Shown here in pieces: positions 57,215-64,000 of a DNA stretch of 64,000 bases (position 1 is the first letter of the stretch; each line of letters opens with the position of its first letter). Source of the DNA: Acanthosoma haemorrhoidale. Taxonomy: Eukaryota; Arthropoda; Insecta; Hemiptera; Acanthosomatidae. Position numbers and translations under genes: made by a program. The stretch is taken from assembly GCA_930367205.1 (NCBI GenBank), contig OV884012.1:58487239-58551238 (forward strand), written 5' to 3'. The notes below the pieces were generated by a model. It searched no databases and was not told the origin of the DNA. It saw nothing but the letters and a program-made list of their open reading frames with translations.

Positions 57215-57988
57215 ATGAAACAGACCAAAAAACAGAAAGGAAAAAACTTGAAGTGTGCTCCTAAAACTATCATTTGTCAATTCAAAGGTAAAGTGAAAGA
57301 TTATTCCATTATTAAAAAATATATGTCATTTATGATATCTGGCAGGTGCCAATGACTCTTGTTGACTCCTCTGATTAAATTGATAGGCATTCCTAGAATC
57401 GAAAGGCACTTATCAGTACTATTGTAGAAATAGAAGTTTCAATCAGCTGTGTTTTCGTGAACTCAGATAACTGTCGATCGGAATGAAGCAGCTGTTTTCC
57501 GAGCCAATCAATTTTTTTTTCATTTCTTGTGTGCATCAGCAACTTAACTTGACTCTCGTGGATATTTAACATTAACTTATTCTGAAGTTTTAGTTTTAGC
57601 CATTTTTATCCTCCAAAGTAAATGAACTTAACCAAGAGTTTATATTTTCATTCTAATTGAGGATATAATTACTTTTAATATATTATTGAGTTACAGTTTT
57701 GTTCGTTCCAGTGTTGTTAGTGAGTTTGGTAATCAAGGGAAAGATAATATTAATTTCAACAATATGAATTTTAAAATTAGCCAGAGCTCATAGAAAATCC
57801 CTTCATTAAATCATTCATCTTTTGTCAAAAAACAATCATTTGTGTCTGTTTTTTCAGGGATGTCCAACGAACAAATTTTAGCGGTTAATCGAGAAGGCAA
57901 AGTTCACGGAAATCTTAAAGGTCTCCGAGAGAATTACAACTGCAACGAGAACGATGCTCATTGCCTCTTCACAGGGCCAGAAATTTAG
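57215..57988 (+). CDS. Doubtful small two-exon ORF (67 aa)
   Basis: An ATG at 57215 opens a frame to 57287, followed by a GTAAAG donor. A polypyrimidine-AG acceptor ends at 57857. Joining 57215-57287 to 57858-57988 keeps one open frame of 67 residues, with NEQILAVNREGKVHGNLKG and an end FTGPEI. The second part alone is a 42-residue ORF from the ATG at 57860. I recognise no family, and chance is a real possibility. Confidence 0.2.
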
Positions 57989-60390
57989 ACTGAGGGAACA
58001 AAAACTCTCTCATCTTAAAAAAAAACATAGGATTTATCAAGAAGGCTTGTCGTTACAGTTAGTGATTTATGAATAACCTATAAAACGGAAAACGGTTAGA
58101 AGAGAATGCCCTCCCTCACTGGTTCATCCAGACTAAAATTTGGAAGGGATATCAGCAATGATAGTACTCCAGTCAGATATTATTGTCTAAATATGGAGAA
58201 AACTTCGGTTAACCTTTTTTACTTGATATAATATATGTTTAAATCAGGTAAATCAGTACTTTAGATAATTGGCAATCTTTTAATGGGAGGGCTTTGGTTT
58301 AACATTTTAAATGGAGTTTTAGATTGAAAAGATTGGATAGACTCAATTGTAGTTTCTATATCTAACGCTAATTAGGCGTAATAGTGCTAATAGTAGCAAT
58401 TCTTTGGGAAGGATCTTTTAGAATCCATACCAGTACTTACAGGCTTGGAAGCCCAAAGAATTGAAAATTGTAGCAAACAAATGAACGTGAAAAATTATTG
58501 AAATAATTTATTTAGTCACATTAAATAAGTTTACAAATGAAATTAATCTAAGTTAATTTTTAGATAGAATATTTAATGTGCATGCTTATTAAATATATTT
58601 ACATGTAAATATTGTCATTTATGAACAAATATATCATTTATCAATGTAATTTGTATGCATACATCTAATTTAATTAACAATTTTGTCACGTTATCTATTG
58701 ACACTATAATTTATGCAATAATTAATAAATTTAAAAATAACTCATAATGACTACTTTACATTATTTTTATCAAACGAATGAACAAAATATTATATTAAGT
58801 GTATATTAACTTAATTATATATACTTTTACAACTAATGAAATTTATTTTTCTCTATAAAATCAAGCATTGGGGTGCAAGCCTATAAAAATCATATAAAAA
58901 CACTTGCAAATCATCTGTTATACAAAATAGATGTTTAAGAAGGAAATATATATTTATTTCTTAATGATGTACTCAATGACTCATTAGTGCATTTCAAGAA
59001 CAACAGAAGATTTACTTCTTTTAATACTATAAGGAGGTGCTCTAAGATTCGAACGAAAGAAAATTCGACTCCATGAAGTCTAAAATTGGCCAAGTGCAGA
59101 GCCAGTTTATTATTTTTTTGTCTATAGTAATAATAAAGAGGACCGAACGAAAAATGTAGTTTACAAATAAGTTTTTAACCAAATCCATAAATATCGGAAA
59201 AATTCATTCCTATTAAAAAAAATATTTTCTGGGAAGGTCCTACGTGGCAAATCATGGATATTTAACTAGTATAGTTATCTTAATCAAAAATATATGAGTA
59301 AAACAAAATTTCAAAAGGTTAGTTATGAAATACATGTAGTAATTTGTCATTACACGATTAAATAAAAACACATTTAGTATCCAAGCACTAAAGGCAAATC
59401 GAGTTTAATAAAACAATAGCACAACAATTTCTCTTACTCGCAAAACATTCTCGGAGAGGTTTGAAAAATGTAATGGCAATATTACTTCAGACTTCGTTTG
59501 GCCACCCACTGCAAAACTTAGAGATTACCAATCAGTTAAAAATAATTACAATAGTAATAATGACCGAAAAGAGTAGAAACTTGAGTATCCGTTCATTCAT
59601 GTCGAGATTGCTCAATTGTAAGAAAGGATATTAGACTTATCAGGTTATGAATATCATTTTTATATTTGATCCAGTAAGAAGAGATTTTTGGGTCATAAAT
59701 ATCCCAAATCATGTTCTCACGTTTGGAAACCATAAGATCCGCGTAGTTTAGATGTTTTAGTTGTCTTTTGGGGTCTCACTCATCACTTCAATTCTCGTCC
59801 GATTCCATCAAGAGTTAAGTTCATTGTTCATTATGAGTGTCGTAAAGTCAGCTACAATTCTGTTAATACTTAAATTTTATTTTGCTTTTATCGAAAACAA
59901 TAATGATAATTCAAAATTTAAAAAGATATACTTATAATCATTAGTAATATATATATATATAAATATAAGCAAGGGTCCCGGGATCTCCAATTTGGTCCTC
60001 CACGAACACGATGATTATTAGTAACAGAGGGATCTATACCAACTAAAAGTGACAAAATTTATAATTATTTTACTACTAACAGTTACCTGATTTCCTTATT
60101 ATCTTAACTGAGAATAGATGCTAATAAATAAATATAATAAATAATTTTTTTTGCTGGGAATATTGCGACTGCGTATGGCCGTACTGGTAAAATCAGCTAT
60201 CTCATGAGATAAGTATGTATAATGTATTTTCTCTATGTTATTCATACTTAAAATATTATATACCTAATTTAATTTTATATTGTTATCTATTATTTTATTA
60301 ATTACAGCCATCATTGGGTTGATAGCTGTTTAGTAAACACATTTAAAAAAAAAAACCTGCTGACTGCTATATAAAACATTACGTGATGAC
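57989..60390. other. Intergenic, nothing recognised
   Basis: About 2.4 kb of AT-rich DNA with short simple repeats (TA tract near 59950). No gene or delimited element. Confidence 0.4.
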
Positions 60391-60393
60391 ATT

Positions 60394-60730
60394 GTTAAAT
60401 CCAGTGTTTAACACTATGACCCCACCACCCCTCCCGAATCGATGGAAACAGACTGCCGAGGAAAGTTTAGGTTAAGAATTAGTTTTTAAGTTTTCTTTTG
60501 TTGTGATCAAAAAGGTGAGCCCCATCACCTTGTAGAGTCTTGTCAATGAACCCAAGTACATTGTGTATCATTGTACTTGTATTGATTATATAACTTCTAT
60601 AGCGATTCAGACCTTATATAGAGTGTACCGATGGTACAGGGCATATAAAATGTAGTATGTAAATAGATTCGCCTAAGAACCTATAGTCAATAAAAGTTTT
60701 TCTTTTTTTAAGGGGATTGGGGGGGGGAAA
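60394..60730 (+). mobile_element. LINE 3' UTR fragment, strongly 5'-truncated
   Basis: About 335 bp matching the 3' UTR of the LINE at 23118-26048 in reverse orientation. It begins AAATCCAGTGTTTAACACTA, contains GGTGAGCCCCATCACCTTGT, and ends in an A/T-rich stretch and a G-run (GGGGATTGGGGGGGGG). It carries no coding sequence. By eye it is very similar to the long copy, so both belong to one subfamily. Confidence 0.85.
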
Positions 60731-60986
60731 TTGTTAAAAGTATTTTTAATTGTGTTCCGTTATTATTTCGAGTTTTAGTTTTTTAATTGATTTCTGTCCA
60801 TTATGTTCCTCAAAATTCCAAACCATTTCCAATTAATATTCGTATGTGTTATTAATTTACCTATGATGCAGTTATTAATTTATTTAATGGATGTTTCTGT
60901 ATTTTCTATTCCACTGTACTATGATCTAAAATAACTTAGGCTGATATTTTCCTAGTAAACGTTAAAGAAATACTTTACCTACTTAC

Positions 60987-61702
60987 TTACAATCTATATA
61001 AAGTATTCTTTTCTGATATGGTATCAATTGACGACGTGTTCTGCATGTTGTCCCTTCTCTTTTCCCTCATCTTTTTTGGGCAAATGATTTTCCTTATTGC
61101 CAAATTAAACGGCCTATGCCACCATGCATAGATCAAAGGATTCAGCACTGAATTAAGGAATCCCATAACGGCCAGAGGAGAGGAGAGAGCAAGGGCCATA
61201 TTTTTGCAAGTGGTGCTGACGCTGAGTGACTGGCAGAAAACTGCGTATGAGAATCCAGTGACCATGTACGGCCCCCAAGTGACGAGGAAGCAGATTGAGG
61301 AGAGGAACACAACCAAGATGGACTTCAACTTCATCTTGGTTGCTCCCCTGGCCCCTGTGCCGGCGCCTACGATCCTCCGCACGTGGAAGAACACTACCGA
61401 GTAGAGGACGATGGTGACAAGAAGGGTTGGTATAGCCACCGAGGCCGCCAAGATGATAACTTTTGAGTCGCTATTGACAAACCTGCAGTGGAACGAGGTA
61501 TCAGTGACCTGCATCATGTATATCAGCTCTGGGACTAGGCCGAACCCAAGCGCCACGAGCCAACAAAGCAGGATCAACAGTCGTATCCTGGTCGACGTCA
61601 GTATGTTGCCATATTGGATCCCGTGAACGATGTAGAAGTACCTCTCTGCTGCGATCAGAACGATAGACATCATTGAAAGGAGGCTGAAGCTCACCTCTCC
61701 TC
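60987..61702 (-). CDS. Orphan class-A G protein-coupled receptor, 3' exon (partial)
   Basis: The minus-strand exon starts after an AG acceptor at 61704-61703 and ends at the stop at 60987, about 238 residues. Upstream exons with the N-terminus, TM1, TM2 and most of TM3 were not found in the window. Visible features are an ERY motif at the end of TM3, TM4 (LLILLCWLVALGFGLVPELI), an ECL2 cysteine (FHCRF), TM5 (IILAASVAIPTLLVTIVLY), TM6 with FLVTWGPYM, and TM7 with the canonical NPLIY (NSVLNPLIYAWW). The short cytoplasmic tail contains KKMREKRR. These place it in the rhodopsin family of seven-helix receptors. The ligand is unknown; AWW after NPLIY is not a pattern I can tie to one receptor group. 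It is probably an intact gene. Confidence 0.88.
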
Positions 61703-61704
61703 CT

Positions 61705-64000
61705 AAAAATAACATAATAAATTACTAATAATTAATTACATATCTAATATATTGTAGCGTTAAATACCCCAGATTGTAAAATTACCCCTATGCAATGCAC
61801 TATGATTTAGCGATCCATACCTATTCGGGGCTGTAGAGATAATTAGCTACACGTGTTTTCATTTGAGTTTCCTTGATTTTTTCAAAATCAGAAACCCTTA
61901 AGTTTTCACGTATAAATATGAATCAAATACGGATTGACACTGGTGGAACGTTAATACTGACTATAACGATCAGTAGGTTCAATATTTGTCTAATTAATAA
62001 TAAAATAGTACAGCTTACAGCTTTCGTCTTTTCATAAATAATTAATTTGTCTTATTAGTCATGGGGACATAGCAACACTTTCTTAGAGGATCATTAAGGA
62101 TTGCGCATTGGCTTGGATTAAATAAACCAATAACATTTTATTTACAATAGCAATATAGGAAGTAACGCTATACATCATCAACTGTGGATTCTTGGAAAAC
62201 TTATTTAATTACTAACTTGACAGTTATATCGTGATTAAATATAAAATTTCTAGTTTACTTTTTACGAATTTGTGTCGACCCTTGTTGAAGTGAGCTTGGG
62301 TTTATCTGTGGCTTCGTCGTTGTTACATCTTCTATCATAGCGAAGGGTACTTGATGATAAACTGTAGTGATGTAAAAATGTATCTAATGGCATCCATCAT
62401 GAAGTCTGGTTGGAGACCATCTCTTGACCATCTTCCGGATAACCTGCGCCGGTCCTGAGTCAGTGACTAGTTGGGTTTGGAAAATTTCTTGGCGTTTAAA
62501 CAAAGTGGGTCAAAGTCCCGATTTAGGTGGACATACTCGTTACGATCACGAACTGAACAAACCTCATAAGGGGGCCTATTTCTAAGTATTTTTTTGCACA
62601 CTAATCTATTCAAATCATCATAAAATAGTAGATATTAAATAATGTTCAGATTAACAGTAGGATGAATCTTTTTACCGATAAAATAAAATCATTTACAACA
62701 TTAAAGATCATAACGATTTTTTGGCGATGGTTTTACTCGTTAACTACTGAAAAATATTGAAGAAACATTGAATAAGATCGACCTACTTAAAGGTTTCCAT
62801 AATTAATGTCAAGAAAATAAAAATAGTGAAAAAAAAGAAAACAAAACTTACACAGAATAATTCATTAACAAGATGACAGCATGCATGTGATACGAAAAAT
62901 ATCTGTGAGGGCCTTGACATTTCAGTCACTAAGAGAATTCAATGAGAAAATCTGAATCAGAAAGAGAACAATCGCCAGTTTCATCTAATCATAATTCGCT
63001 TAATTTTGTTTCTGGAGGAGGCTGCATTGTATTATATTGGGCACTTCAAGGTCTGGGAGTTCGCTGCGATTATTTTGTTTTCTTACATTAGCAATAACTG
63101 GATCAGAAGAAATTAGAAGCGTTATAAGTAGACTTCTATTTGTGTGTTCTAGGTTTTTTTTTCGAGTGTTATGTTAACGATATCTGCGTAAATCTTTATT
63201 GCTAGCTTCTTCTGATAATTAGCCTATTGGCACTAAATGAGATTTTATAATAGCTGATCCGAGCATAAAAATTGTATGCACAACTACTGACTTAAGGAAC
63301 CACGAGTAGAGATTAACATACAAGCTTTTAGTTTCTGTAGTGTATGGTTCAAATGCTGAAACTTTAATTTCGAAACCGGACGATATTACTTGTAGAATTA
63401 CAGCGAATATTCTGATAAGGGTTTCAATAACACCAGTTATCAAAGAACTCTTTGATGGGGTTTAGAAGAATCGCCATGTTCCCGTCAAGAGCCTGATCTA
63501 GGTTGTCGCTTGCCTTCGTTAAAGTCTAATTCAAGTCTGAATTTTTCAGACTTCCGCAAAACCATCTGCAATTTTTCATTTTCATCCCTAAATTGTCATT
63601 TCTTTTCATTCAAGCCCAGTCAATACGCTATGTGTAACAGGCACTAAAAACATACGAATCAAGTATGTAACGTGTCTAACCCAAAACTGTAGCGGACAAC
63701 ATTGTCTTCTATTTCTAGGATGTTATTCATCAAGTTTGGTGTCACCCAACAATGCAACATCTTTGACTAGACAGTGTTAGTCAAAGAGTTACAAATCTTC
63801 CCATCCACTATAGTTAAAATTAACTCACGAGTAACTGATTTCTCCTCCATGACACGATGTAACAGTTGTTGGTTTCAAATTTTCAATCTCTTCTAATATG
63901 ATGTGTGTTTTTGTTTGAGGAAAGGATGTATTTTCTTTTTCAAAAAGAAATTTTATCGGCCGAAAAAAATGTGTTGAGCCAGGGTCAGGATTTAACGGAT
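61705..64000. other. Upstream GPCR intron or intergenic, nothing recognised
   Basis: Probably intron of the GPCR gene. I searched the minus strand for TM1-TM3 helices without success. The minus-strand frame at 63219-63443 is hydrophobic but lacks receptor motifs and splice context. Confidence 0.4.

Noticed and set aside
63219..63443. Candidate upstream GPCR exon on the minus strand
   Set aside because: Hydrophobic but lacks GN..V, LxxxD or other TM1-TM3 landmarks, and its splice sites would not join in frame convincingly.
1..64000. A new defence, toxin or multi-gene system
   Set aside because: All intact genes belong to host families (COG5, GPHR, CEBPZ, secreted structural protein, GPCR), and the rest is decayed transposable elements. 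Nothing supports a coordinated novel system.

Overview
This is nuclear DNA from an arthropod, almost certainly an insect. It is AT-rich, the genes have many small exons separated by introns of about 70 bp to several kb, and it carries Tc1/mariner, pogo/Tigger, jockey-like and RTE-like LINEs, Ty3/gypsy elements and tRNA-derived SINEs. One gene encodes a secreted, glutamine-rich protein of cuticle type. I cannot name the order or species from sequence alone. There is no prokaryotic operon, CRISPR array or phage.

Host genes, left to right. (1) The 3' half of COG5, a Golgi tethering-complex subunit (+, five exons, 514-4358; the 5' part lies outside the window). (2) A complete Golgi pH regulator gene (GPHR/GPR89 family; -, nine exons, 21571-6152, 447 aa), convergent with COG5. 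(3) A complete CEBPZ/Noc1 ribosome-biogenesis gene (+, fifteen exons, 26671-49346, 924 aa), divergent from GPHR. (4) A compact three-exon gene for a secreted Gln-rich protein of 371 aa (+, 54860-56558) with a clear TATA box. (5) The last exon of an orphan class-A GPCR, TM3 to the C-terminus (-, 61702-60987). I derived the exon borders of genes 1-4 from GT/AG sites; the reading frame stays open across every junction.

Most of the rest is intron or intergenic DNA full of decayed transposable elements. Four mariner-type elements of different lineages can be delimited by terminal inverted repeats, one of them an inverted duplication of a transposase 3' end. There is a TA-flanked foldback MITE, a Tigger-type element with intact ends, two pogo/jerky transposase remnants, and a gypsy gag-pro-RT-RNaseH fragment antisense in a CEBPZ intron. 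One LINE family is present as a long copy and two 5'-truncated copies, and two other LINE remnants are present. A SINE family is represented by at least three copies. The clearest structure is at 50708-53007: a solo LTR with a 5-bp target duplication, split by a later 5'-truncated LINE that has its own 10-bp target duplication.

COG5 and GPHR both act at the Golgi, but their convergent arrangement gives no evidence of shared regulation. I did not find a new multi-gene system. The items most worth a second look are the nested LTR/LINE locus, the palindromic mariner, the SINE family, the Gln-rich secreted protein and the orphan GPCR.
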